Below are positions 8,795 through 16,653 of a DNA stretch of 64,000 nt, in pieces (within the stretch, counting starts at the first letter, position 1; each line of letters starts with the position of its first letter). Source of the stretch: Aved-18 sp964606665. GTDB taxonomy: Bacteria; Cyanobacteriota; Vampirovibrionia; Obscuribacterales; Obscuribacteraceae. A model generated the notes under the pieces. The model did not search any database and had not been told where the DNA came from. It saw only the letters and a program-made list of their open reading frames with translations. The stretch is taken from positions 1-64,000 of the forward strand of contig CAZSHS010000009.1 of NCBI GenBank assembly GCA_964606665.1, in the 5' to 3' direction. The position numbers and the translations under genes were made by a program.

Positions 8795-9241
8795 CTAATT
8801 AGCCTTCTTTTTAACCGTAGAATTTTTCACTATTGTTTTTGCGGTAGCCTTCTGAGCGGTTGCCTTTTGAGCAGTAGCTTTCACAGCCGTTTTCGCGGTA
8901 GTTTTACTCACAGTTTTTTTCTTCGACTTACTTCCACCACCAGATGCGCGGGGCATCGGCTCCTCGTCTTCCCAGGTCTCAATCGATCCGTCGGGATTGC
9001 GTTTGAAGTGAATACCATCAGAAGTCTTCTTTGTGTAAGAGTGAACGGGCTTGCGACCGCCGCCGCCGCCACTCACACCGCCTCCCCCTTCAGACGAGCC
9101 CGAAGAATCTTGAGCATCAGATGTCTCTATAGTGCCGTCGGGATTGCGCTTAATGATGACATCGCCATCTTGTTCAGCAAAAACGGGAGGACAACAAAGT
9201 GCCAAAAGCGCCATCAGCGCGAAAAACTTTCGGTTAGCCAT
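8795..9241 (-). CDS. Small secreted protein with NPDG repeats and a basic Ala/Lys/Thr tail
   Basis: A 148-residue protein. The start at 9241 is chosen because a perfect Shine-Dalgarno (AGGAGG) lies just upstream. It has a signal peptide (ANRKFFALMALLALCCPPVFA). The mature protein has two copies of a short motif, IIKRNPDGTIET and HFKRNPDGSIET, separated by a Gly/Ser linker. A low-complexity tail of KATAQKATAQKATAKT type follows, resembling the basic tails of DNA- or polyanion-binding proteins. I recognise no family. It is transcribed divergently from the AAA ATPase operon. Confidence 0.8.
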   Translation of the reverse strand: MANRKFFALMALLALCCPPVFAEQDGDVIIKRNPDGTIETSDAQDSSGSSEGGGGVSGGGGGRKPVHSYTKKTSDGIHFKRNPDGSIETWEDEEPMPRASGGGSKSKKKTVSKTTAKTAVKATAQKATAQKATAKTIVKNSTVKKKAN

Positions 9242-9371
9242 TAGACCTCCTGAGGGCGATTGGCGACACAAACATACTGAATTGTTATACCCTGCGTTAC
9301 ACCAAGTTTTTAATATTTACTATCTTGGTATGTACTACTGGGTATCTCGAAGCCAGATCTATGGGGTCGTT

Positions 9372-10733
9372 ATGGTTTTCTTTGCAAAAAAGAGCCTTCG
9401 AGACAGAATTAAGCATCATTTTGGAGTGGATCCGACCGATCTGCCCATTTTGACTCAGGAATTTGCCTCTTACAATCACGTAAACGTTCAGCTTGCACTG
9501 GATGCCTATTTTGCCGAAAAGAAAGGCACTCAAGAGATGGTCGGCTGGCAGGGAGGCATCAGCGTTTTTTCATTTAAAAATTCGACACTGTCTGAACTTG
9601 TTGCGGCAAAATCTATTGCAACCTATTTCGGATTTGGTGGAGCGAAAACGGCCCCAGTCAGATACACCACTTTCACCCTAGATGGCGGCAAAGTGGTTTC
9701 ATGCGTTGAAAAAGCACTTTATTTTCACAAGTCCGACACCGAAAAACTAGTTATAGTCTTGCGAGCCGAAGATTCAAGTTTTGGCATGGGCGAAAATAAA
9801 GTGACACTAGAAGTGATGGCAGCAACCAAAGAAAAAGCGGAAGCCTTCATGGAAGATATTCGCTCAAAACTGACAAATCATAATGTCTATCGTGGAAAAA
9901 TACTTTCGCTCGATGGAAAAGAAAATGGGATCAACATAAATTTCCAGACTCTGCCTGATGTTCCGCGCGAAAAAATCATCCTTCCCAATGGGCTTTTAGA
10001 GCGCATCGAACGCCAGACTATAGAAGTGAGCAAATACAGCAAGGCCATGCTTGAAGCAGGAAGAAAACTCAAGCGCGGAGTGCTCCTTCATGGACCACCC
10101 GGTACGGGAAAGACTATGACTGCAATGTATCTTGCCAAAGCAATGCAAGAGCGGACTGTAATTATGCTTACCGGTCGAGGACTGGGATTGCTTGAGCGCG
10201 CAAGCGAAATTGCTCGCTGGCTGCAGCCGTCTATGATTATTATCGAAGACATAGACTTAATTGCCGAGGATCGTACAAACCAATCCTGCAACACACCACT
10301 TTTGTTTGAGTTACTAAATCAAATGGATGGCTTGAGCGACGACTGCGACGTTTTATTTCTACTCACTACAAATAGACCCGATATTCTGGAGCCAGCTCTT
10401 GCCTCACGCCCTGGACGTATAGACCAGGCTTATGAAATAGGACTGCCAGACACAGAATGTCGCAAGCGCTTGTTCGAGTTATACAGCCAAGGTCTGGTCG
10501 TCAAAATGGACGACATGGAAAAATATATTCGTCAAACTAAAGGTGCTAGCGGCGCTTTCATAAACGAATTATTGCGTAAATCAGCACTGTTTGCCGCTCC
10601 CGAAGGAAGTCCAATCGCCATCGAAGAGCGACATATGGACGAGGCAATGCACGAATTGGTTTTTGTTGGTGGCTTGATGACCAAAAAATTACTCGGCTTT
10701 TCGCTTTCAGATCCAGTGGAAAGCAGTAGATGA
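9372..10733 (+). CDS. AAA family ATPase
   Basis: A 453-residue protein from ATG 9372. The frame stays open upstream, but that stretch is antisense to the secreted-protein gene and is unlikely to be coding; ATG 9330 is an alternative. The N-terminal half (about 1-210) is an unrecognised substrate or adaptor domain. The C-terminal half is a classical AAA module: Walker A GPPGTGKT (about 241), Walker B MIIIEDID, sensor 1 LLTTNRPD and arginine-finger region RPGRIDQ. It resembles Bcs1/proteasomal-type AAA remodelling ATPases without a protease domain. Its stop overlaps the start of the following kinase gene (ATGA), so the two are translationally coupled and probably functionally linked. Confidence 0.9.
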   Translation: MVFFAKKSLRDRIKHHFGVDPTDLPILTQEFASYNHVNVQLALDAYFAEKKGTQEMVGWQGGISVFSFKNSTLSELVAAKSIATYFGFGGAKTAPVRYTTFTLDGGKVVSCVEKALYFHKSDTEKLVIVLRAEDSSFGMGENKVTLEVMAATKEKAEAFMEDIRSKLTNHNVYRGKILSLDGKENGININFQTLPDVPREKIILPNGLLERIERQTIEVSKYSKAMLEAGRKLKRGVLLHGPPGTGKTMTAMYLAKAMQERTVIMLTGRGLGLLERASEIARWLQPSMIIIEDIDLIAEDRTNQSCNTPLLFELLNQMDGLSDDCDVLFLLTTNRPDILEPALASRPGRIDQAYEIGLPDTECRKRLFELYSQGLVVKMDDMEKYIRQTKGASGAFINELLRKSALFAAPEGSPIAIEERHMDEAMHELVFVGGLMTKKLLGFSLSDPVESSR

Positions 10734-12844
10734 AAAAACGCATAAAGCCAGAATTCGAGCTGCGCCCCACTCGTTATCTACCTGAGATAAGACTGCTTTT
10801 ACTATCGTCTCCTATTTGGTTGATACCAAATATAATACCAACACTGGGCGCATTGTGCTTGACAGGTCTAGGTCTGCCTTTTCTGCCATTCATGCTTTCC
10901 CAACTTGCCTGGCACAGTCTCATTACTATCCTTCCGCTCCTTGCCCTGACCATTCTGCTCACTGATACTTATAGAATAACGAATCGGCAGATACTACGCG
11001 GGCGCATGAAGAAGCCGATAGAAATTGATCTTATAGAAGAAATTGGCGCCATCGAAGCAAATAAATTCAACGATTTCAAAGAAGAAATTTTCATCTCAAC
11101 AACCGATCGAAAATGTAGTTATCTTCCGGTAGAAGATTTCAAAGAAGACGAATTGCGCCTGTTTTTGGCTAAGCTCAAGAACATGAAGCCAGACTGTAAA
11201 ATCACATACTCGGATGTAATTCCGCTTGAAGCACGCGGTTTGCTCAAGTTCTTACTTGAGGCGCAAGACGAAGACACCGTAAATGTCGAATTGAAACATA
11301 CACAGTTTGAAGACGGCGTAATAAATCTCATTAAGTCCAACGAGCGCTTCTTCTGGATTGTTTATATGATGGCATGGGTTGTTATTCTATTTGTCGCATG
11401 GCTTAACACCACAGTATTTCAGGGACTTGCACCAATGATGCCAGAGCAAGTTACACCGGTTGTTTCGGGTGAAGAAGTCAACCCATATATGCTAATGCTC
11501 CAGACCGCCTTTGGCATTTTAAAAGACATGGCGGTGCCAATTCTGACAATACTCTGGACAGCGCTCGTGATGATATTCGGCGTCCTGATTCCGGGCATTC
11601 GAATCTTTTCGCATACTTATGTTTTCATCGGCACTAAGTCTGTAGGCGTTGGAATGAATTTCATTCCCTGGGAAGAAATTACCGAAGTTCAACTAAAGAA
11701 AAACGATGAAACAGAAGATCCTCTTGAAGGCGATATCATTCTAGTCCGCGATCTAACCAGCACCTCGCCTGTGGACGAGCAGATCAGAATCGAACTTAGT
11801 CGTATTCCAGATTTACCGACAAGACAAAAGGCTATGCGCTTAATTGAGCGCTATGCCACCAATGCTAAATTCAACAAAGAATTTTTGCGCACCACAACCA
11901 GTATCACAGATATTCAGTTTACCGAATTATGGCTCAAAGAAAGTCAGCAACCATCAGGCGTGACGGAAGAAGAACAACAAACGTCTATTTGTGACGGGGC
12001 AGAAAGTGTAGGCAATGGCAAATATAAAGTTGTCCGGGTGCTTGGTTACGGCGGACAGGGCACCACTTATCTTGTAAGCGAAGAAGGGCACGAAGAGCCA
12101 AAAGTAGTTAAAGAACTAATCCTGCCGCAATTCGCCGATGTACGCATTGTGCAAGAAGCTACCAAGCGATTTGAGCGAGCAACTGAAATTTTGGCATCTT
12201 TGAACCATTCAAAAATAGTCAAGTTACACGAGTCTTTTATAGAGAATGGACGCGCATACATAGTGCTCGAATTCATTTCTGGAAAGACACTGCGCGAGAT
12301 TGTCTCACCAGACAGGACTCTTAGTGTAGATCGCATTTGCGAGCTAGGATTGCAGATGTGCGACATTCTTGACTATTTACACACACGCGAGCCCGCGGTT
12401 CTGCACTGTGACTTTGCGCCAGATAATTTGATTTTGAGCTTCGATAGCAAAATAAAACTAGTCGATTTTGACGTTGCTCGCGTAGCCAACTCGACTGCAT
12501 TTTCAAGCATCGCAGGCAGACCATCTTACACACCGCCTGAGCAATTTAGAGGCGAGCCAGACACTCGAAGCGACCTTTATGCAATGGGCGCCATTTTAAA
12601 ATATTTACTCACAGGACAAGATCCTGCGCCTCTTTCGGGTGGAGAAATCATAATAACCGGCACCGATCCCGAATCAAGATTGAAAGAACTGATTAATAGA
12701 TTGCTTGCCTTTGAAGCAAATCAAAGACCAGCAAACGCTCAAGAAGTCAAAGAACAACTCAAGCTCATTATGTCAGACTCTATGGAAGAGCCAGAAACAC
12801 AAGAACAAGAAGTAATCGATATTCGTATGCGTGATTTGGCTTAA
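10730..12844 (+). CDS. Membrane-anchored Ser/Thr kinase-like protein with atypical active site
   Basis: A 704-residue protein. Residues about 20-85 hold a pair of membrane segments, then a beta-rich PH-like region (TDTYRITNRQILRGRM...). A second membrane pair lies at about 210-295, with another PH-like region (TYVFIGTKSVGVGMNFIPWEEI). After a linker (FTELWLKE) the kinase domain fills about 430-690: Gly-loop GYGGQG (439), Lys461, catalytic loop HCDFAPDN (559-566) and metal motif DFD (579-581). HRD is changed to HCD and DFG to DFD, so activity may be altered, though Lys, Asp and Asn remain. It overlaps the AAA gene by 4 bp and is followed within 15 bp by a related kinase. Confidence 0.9.
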   Translation: MKKRIKPEFELRPTRYLPEIRLLLLSSPIWLIPNIIPTLGALCLTGLGLPFLPFMLSQLAWHSLITILPLLALTILLTDTYRITNRQILRGRMKKPIEIDLIEEIGAIEANKFNDFKEEIFISTTDRKCSYLPVEDFKEDELRLFLAKLKNMKPDCKITYSDVIPLEARGLLKFLLEAQDEDTVNVELKHTQFEDGVINLIKSNERFFWIVYMMAWVVILFVAWLNTTVFQGLAPMMPEQVTPVVSGEEVNPYMLMLQTAFGILKDMAVPILTILWTALVMIFGVLIPGIRIFSHTYVFIGTKSVGVGMNFIPWEEITEVQLKKNDETEDPLEGDIILVRDLTSTSPVDEQIRIELSRIPDLPTRQKAMRLIERYATNAKFNKEFLRTTTSITDIQFTELWLKESQQPSGVTEEEQQTSICDGAESVGNGKYKVVRVLGYGGQGTTYLVSEEGHEEPKVVKELILPQFADVRIVQEATKRFERATEILASLNHSKIVKLHESFIENGRAYIVLEFISGKTLREIVSPDRTLSVDRICELGLQMCDILDYLHTREPAVLHCDFAPDNLILSFDSKIKLVDFDVARVANSTAFSSIAGRPSYTPPEQFRGEPDTRSDLYAMGAILKYLLTGQDPAPLSGGEIIITGTDPESRLKELINRLLAFEANQRPANAQEVKEQLKLIMSDSMEEPETQEQEVIDIRMRDLA

Positions 12845-12858
12845 CAGAAAGGAGAGCT

Positions 12859-14280
12859 ATGGCGGACAAGCTGACGACTCGCAACACGGTTATAAAATAC
12901 GAAAGCGAAATGTCGCACAAAAGCAAACGTAGAGCGGTTCTAGGAATTGCCGTTACTTTAGCGGTGGCACCTCTACCAATCATTTTTCCGCTATTAACTA
13001 AAGGCGGTGTTTCGCCAATAATCAGTTTTGTGATTTTGCTTGCCGCTTTTGCTTTTCTAACCGGGTTTTATATCTCTTTTCAGCGATATTTAAAAAATCG
13101 AGAGACTAAGCTTATTTTGACCGATTCTGGGATTATGCTTCCAGACAAATCGAACAGCAATAATCAAATTGTTTTTTGGAGCCAGGTCGAAAATGTAAAA
13201 GTAGATGGCAATATTATTCAATTCGTTTTTAAAGACAAAAAACCATTTTTGTTAAATCTCGATTTATTGTCGTACGAAAACAAAGACAAGCTTGTGTCTG
13301 GCATTTCGCTCTGGGCAAACAAGTGGACCAAAGACCAGTCTTTTCTACAATTGGCAGACAAAATAACGGGCGCACGCCACGAGATGAAAGACTCCGAAAC
13401 AAGCTTTACATCGCTTTGGCTAGAAGAAGCACATCGCAGATTATCTACTACGCCATTTACGCCACTTAATCCCGGCACTCAATTGCAAGATGGCCGAGTA
13501 ACCGTAGTACAGCCGCTTACGGCTGGCGGTTGGTCTGCCATTTATTTGTGTCAGTGGCAGGGTAAGACACCGGCAATATTAAAAGAAGCAGTGGTGCCAC
13601 CATCCTCAAAAGAAAATGTGCGCGAAAAAGCTTATGAACTTTTTCAACGAGAAGCCGTAATTTTAGCGGGACTCAATCATCCTCAAATAACTAAAGTAAT
13701 AGATTATTTCGTTGAAAATAATCGCCAATACATGGTGCTTGCCCGAGTAAACGGCGTCAACCTGCGCAATTATATAAATGATAAAGGTGCTGTTTCAGAA
13801 AAACAGACTCTAGTCTGGATCAAACAACTAGCCGAAGTGGTTGAATATTTGCACGCTCAAGACCCACCTGTTATTCATCGTGACCTCACTCCAGAAAATT
13901 TAGTTTTGGATATTCGAGGCTGTCTGGTACTAATTGATTTTGGCTCCGCCAATGAGTTTCTAGGGACAGTTACAGGCACTTTGGTTGGAAAACCATCCTA
14001 TATTTCACCCGAGCAATTTTCAGGACGTGCCAATACACAAAGCGACTTATACTCAGTGGGAGCAGTAATGTCTTTTCTTTTAACTGGCAAAGATCCTACA
14101 CCACTTGCAGTGGCAAGAATCAGTGACACACTGCCGGGAGTAAATCCCCAACTAAACGATTTGATTGCCGAACTTATGAATCTAGATAGCAAACTTCGCT
14201 TGCAATCGGCAAAAGACCTTATTTCTCGACTATCTTGTCTAGAATCTCAAGTACCCGACCGTCATCTGGATCGAGTTTGA
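12859..14280 (+). CDS. Membrane-anchored Ser/Thr protein kinase
   Basis: A 473-residue protein preceded by a good Shine-Dalgarno (AAAGGAGAG). Two membrane helices (about 30-75) are followed by a short PH-like beta domain (ETKLILTDSGIMLPD... VFWSQVENVKV) and the linker FTSLWLEE, which is also present in the preceding kinase. The kinase domain follows: Lys242 in LKEA, HRDLTPEN (340-347), DFG (360) and SYISPEQF. All key residues are present, so it should be active. Shared layout and the common linker show the two kinases are diverged paralogues. Its last 62 bp overlap the 3' end of the convergent TPR gene. Confidence 0.92.
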   Translation: MADKLTTRNTVIKYESEMSHKSKRRAVLGIAVTLAVAPLPIIFPLLTKGGVSPIISFVILLAAFAFLTGFYISFQRYLKNRETKLILTDSGIMLPDKSNSNNQIVFWSQVENVKVDGNIIQFVFKDKKPFLLNLDLLSYENKDKLVSGISLWANKWTKDQSFLQLADKITGARHEMKDSETSFTSLWLEEAHRRLSTTPFTPLNPGTQLQDGRVTVVQPLTAGGWSAIYLCQWQGKTPAILKEAVVPPSSKENVREKAYELFQREAVILAGLNHPQITKVIDYFVENNRQYMVLARVNGVNLRNYINDKGAVSEKQTLVWIKQLAEVVEYLHAQDPPVIHRDLTPENLVLDIRGCLVLIDFGSANEFLGTVTGTLVGKPSYISPEQFSGRANTQSDLYSVGAVMSFLLTGKDPTPLAVARISDTLPGVNPQLNDLIAELMNLDSKLRLQSAKDLISRLSCLESQVPDRHLDRV

Positions 14281-14842
14281 GCGCCTCACCAAGCACAGAT
14301 CCGGCTTCGGCTCTTTTGCCCTGGTCGTACAAAATTCGACCCAAATTATAAAGCGCATTTTCATAATCGGGCTTTAATTGCAAAGCGTAGTTGTATTCGT
14401 TTGCGGCTTTTTCATAATCTTTTTTTGCTGCAAGTGCATTGCCTAATACAACGTGATAGATAGCTTGTTTTTCGTCTATTGCGCAAGCTCGTCGGCCTTC
14501 TTTTATGGCTTCATCAGGTCTGCCGGTGTCGAGTAAGACAACTGATAAATTAGAATGGGCATATGGAATTTTGTCATCAAGCTGAAGGGCTTTGCGCAGC
14601 TCGTTTTCAGCTTCTTTCAATTTTCCATTTTGACGCAATGCCCATCCAAGGTCGTTGTGCGCATCGGCACTGTCTGGTTTTTCCTTAACCAATTTACGAG
14701 CTTTATCGAGATTGGGGGCACCTTGAGCACCTTTTTTCCAGTTGCCTGCCCGCCCATCGCTTTCTTTGGCATTGACTGAGGTGACACTCAAACTAAAAGA
14801 AATGGCAGTCACAGCCATAACAGCCAGAGCAATAGTTCGCAT
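14219..14842 (-). CDS. Secreted TPR-repeat protein
   Basis: A 207-residue protein. The ATG at 14842 is chosen because AGGAGA lies 6 nt upstream; the in-frame TTG at 14848 would sit on top of that site. It has a signal peptide (MRTIALAVMAVTAISFSLSV, cleaved near VNAKES). It carries four canonical TPRs: ADAHNDLGWALRQNGKLKEA, PYAHSNLSVVLLDTGRPDEA, AIYHVVLGNALAAKKDYEKA and ENALYNLGRILYDQGKRAEA. It is exported, presumably to the periplasm. Its 3' end overlaps the kinase gene tail-to-tail by 62 bp. The two small membrane-protein genes upstream on the same strand may share its transcript. Confidence 0.92.
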   Translation of the reverse strand: MRTIALAVMAVTAISFSLSVTSVNAKESDGRAGNWKKGAQGAPNLDKARKLVKEKPDSADAHNDLGWALRQNGKLKEAENELRKALQLDDKIPYAHSNLSVVLLDTGRPDEAIKEGRRACAIDEKQAIYHVVLGNALAAKKDYEKAANEYNYALQLKPDYENALYNLGRILYDQGKRAEAGSVLGEALKLDPDDGRVLEILDKIVEK

Positions 14843-14860
14843 TTTCAATCTCCTGTGTAT

Positions 14861-15043
14861 CTAACCTGGAGGTCCGATTATAGACCACAAACACAAAAGA
14901 AATCCCAGTGTGACTATTCCCATAGAAAAAATTAGTGTTTCAAAAACGTTTTTGGCATCTTCAAAAGACTGCTTGGCCAATATGCCACCACCACCGATGC
15001 ACACAAGACCAATTACGAACATCAGTATACTTTCTAGCCACAT
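14861..15043 (-). CDS. Small membrane protein
   Basis: A 60-residue protein with two hydrophobic segments (LESILMFVIGLVCIGGGGIL and TLIFSMGIVTLGFLLCLWSI) separated by a short charged loop, so it should span the inner membrane twice as a hairpin. The ATG directly follows the stop codon of the upstream gene with no spacing, implying translational coupling. No family is recognised. It lies 18 bp ahead of the secreted TPR gene on the same strand. Confidence 0.65.
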   Translation of the reverse strand: MWLESILMFVIGLVCIGGGGILAKQSFEDAKNVFETLIFSMGIVTLGFLLCLWSIIGPPG

Positions 15044-15412
15044 TTAATTGGATTCAGCCTTGAGCTTGTCTTTATCCTGCGGCGGTAGACTGACGAATAA
15101 GAGCATGGCAATTATAGAAAATATGATTGAAACGCCAAGCAAAAATTTATGGATCAGATTTTTTTCGTGCTCAACTTGACGCTCAAAGAGCATGTCGTGA
15201 ACAGATATAACAGAAGATTTGTTTTGGTCTGGTGCGACTTTAAAAGGCTTGCGCGACTTGTCTTTCAGCTTATCGAGAAAAGTAGTTTGGGATTTGGCAT
15301 CAACATTTGCGCCTGGGTCGGGAGCATCTTCTTGAGCACGCGCACAAAGTGGCATAAGCGCAAAGGCTAGTAAAAGCGCATGAGCGGTTATTACTCTTTT
15401 TTTTAATTGCAC
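15044..15412 (-). CDS. Exported single-pass membrane protein
   Basis: A 122-residue protein starting at GTG 15412, with GGGAGCAGG just upstream. It has a signal peptide (VITAHALLLAFALMPLCARA), a charged middle region (DKLKDKSRKPFKVAPDQNK) and one C-terminal membrane helix (FLLGVSIIFSIIAMLLFVSL) followed by a short polar tail. It is therefore probably anchored in the inner membrane with the middle region outside. No family is recognised. The stop abuts the start codon of the 60-residue membrane protein, so the two may form a complex. Confidence 0.7.
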   Translation of the reverse strand: MQLKKRVITAHALLLAFALMPLCARAQEDAPDPGANVDAKSQTTFLDKLKDKSRKPFKVAPDQNKSSVISVHDMLFERQVEHEKNLIHKFLLGVSIIFSIIAMLLFVSLPPQDKDKLKAESN

Positions 15413-15474
15413 ATGCCTGCTCCCGGGTAACTACAACTATCTTAAGTCAAAGGCTTGCCCGCTTGCAAGAAAAG

Positions 15475-16554
15475 CTAATTATCAAAAAATATTGGCAACC
15501 GTTTGCGACCCCAGTCGCCCTTTTTATCTTCGAAAACGCCGTTTACTTTAGAACCACATTTATTGCAACATCCTTTTTTGACGTTGAATTTTCCAAGCTC
15601 ATACCAATCACGCTCGATAAGCAAATTCGAACAACTTGGACAATAAGTACTCTGACGTTTTTTATCGTTTACGTTGCCTGTGTATGCATATTTAATCCCG
15701 GCTGAAATGGCTATTTCGCGCGCTTCAATCAGTATTGAAGGCGGCGTGGGTGGGCGGTCATTCAGCTTAAAATCAGGATGGAAAGCGGTGAAGTGTACAG
15801 GAACCTCTTCGCCTAAATTAGTGACAATCCAGTCGCACATAGATTTCAATTCTTCGATTGAATCGTTTTCCTCTGGAATTATCAGATTTGTAATCTCAAA
15901 CCAGACATCGCTTTCATGCTTTAGCCACTTGAGCGTATCCAATACCGGAGCAAGCTCAGACAGTGTGAGATGTTTGTAGAATTGCTCGCTAAAAGCTTTC
16001 AGATCTACATTTGCCGCATCTATAAGCGAATAAAATTCAGGTCTTGCTTCAGGCGTTATATATCCGGCTGTTACAGCCACAGTCTTAATGCCGACCTCAC
16101 GACAGGCCAAAGCCGTATCTACGGCATATTCTAACCAAATGACAGGATCGTTATAAGTAAAAGCTACGCTGCGACAACCATGACGCAGCGCCGCTTGAGC
16201 AATATCTTCAGGATATGCGCGCTCGCTCAGTCGTTCTATTTCGCGCGATTTGCTTATGTCCCAATTTTGACAAAAACGACATCCAAGATTACAGCCAGCG
16301 GTTCCAAAAGACAAAACACTTGTACCGGGTAAAAAATGATTGAGCGGCTTTTTTTCGATGGGATCAATACAAAAGCCGGTACTTCGCCCATAACTAGTCA
16401 AATACATTTGCCCGTCTAAATTCTGGCGAATAAAACAAAAACCGCGATCGCCTTCTTTGAGCACGCAAGAGCGAGGACAGAGGTCACAATGAATTTGTCC
16501 CTCCAAGTCTGTCTTGTGCCAATATTTGCCCGGACGAATAAATTCTGCATCCAT
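15475..16554 (-). CDS. amrS: AmmeMemoRadiSam-system radical SAM enzyme (AmrS-like)
   Basis: A 359-residue radical SAM enzyme. The [4Fe-4S] cluster motif CxxxCxxC is seen as CNLGCRFC (Cys88, Cys92, Cys95). An N-terminal Cys cluster (CDLCPRSC...GFC) and the phrase GFCIDPIEKKPLNHF are typical of the AmrS/PflA-like family. A C-terminal zinc ribbon (YCPSCS and CCNKCGSK) follows. Family members are usually encoded near AmmeMemoRadiSam partners A and B; neither partner is visible here, so the substrate is unknown. The ATG at 16554 gives the usual family length. It is transcribed divergently from the DUF4388 gene. Confidence 0.88.
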   Translation of the reverse strand: MDAEFIRPGKYWHKTDLEGQIHCDLCPRSCVLKEGDRGFCFIRQNLDGQMYLTSYGRSTGFCIDPIEKKPLNHFLPGTSVLSFGTAGCNLGCRFCQNWDISKSREIERLSERAYPEDIAQAALRHGCRSVAFTYNDPVIWLEYAVDTALACREVGIKTVAVTAGYITPEARPEFYSLIDAANVDLKAFSEQFYKHLTLSELAPVLDTLKWLKHESDVWFEITNLIIPEENDSIEELKSMCDWIVTNLGEEVPVHFTAFHPDFKLNDRPPTPPSILIEAREIAISAGIKYAYTGNVNDKKRQSTYCPSCSNLLIERDWYELGKFNVKKGCCNKCGSKVNGVFEDKKGDWGRKRLPIFFDN

Positions 16555-16653
16555 AACTTAAGTATATCCGCCAAAAAGAATCGATTTTCAAAAAACTGGG
16601 CAGTAAGTTAATAGGCTCATATCGGGAAAAAATTCAGGAATTTCAAATTACAT

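Noticed and set aside
9132..9371. Extension of the AAA ATPase upstream of 9372
   Set aside because: This stretch is antisense to the secreted NPDG protein and its Shine-Dalgarno; the translated extension shows no AAA-family similarity.
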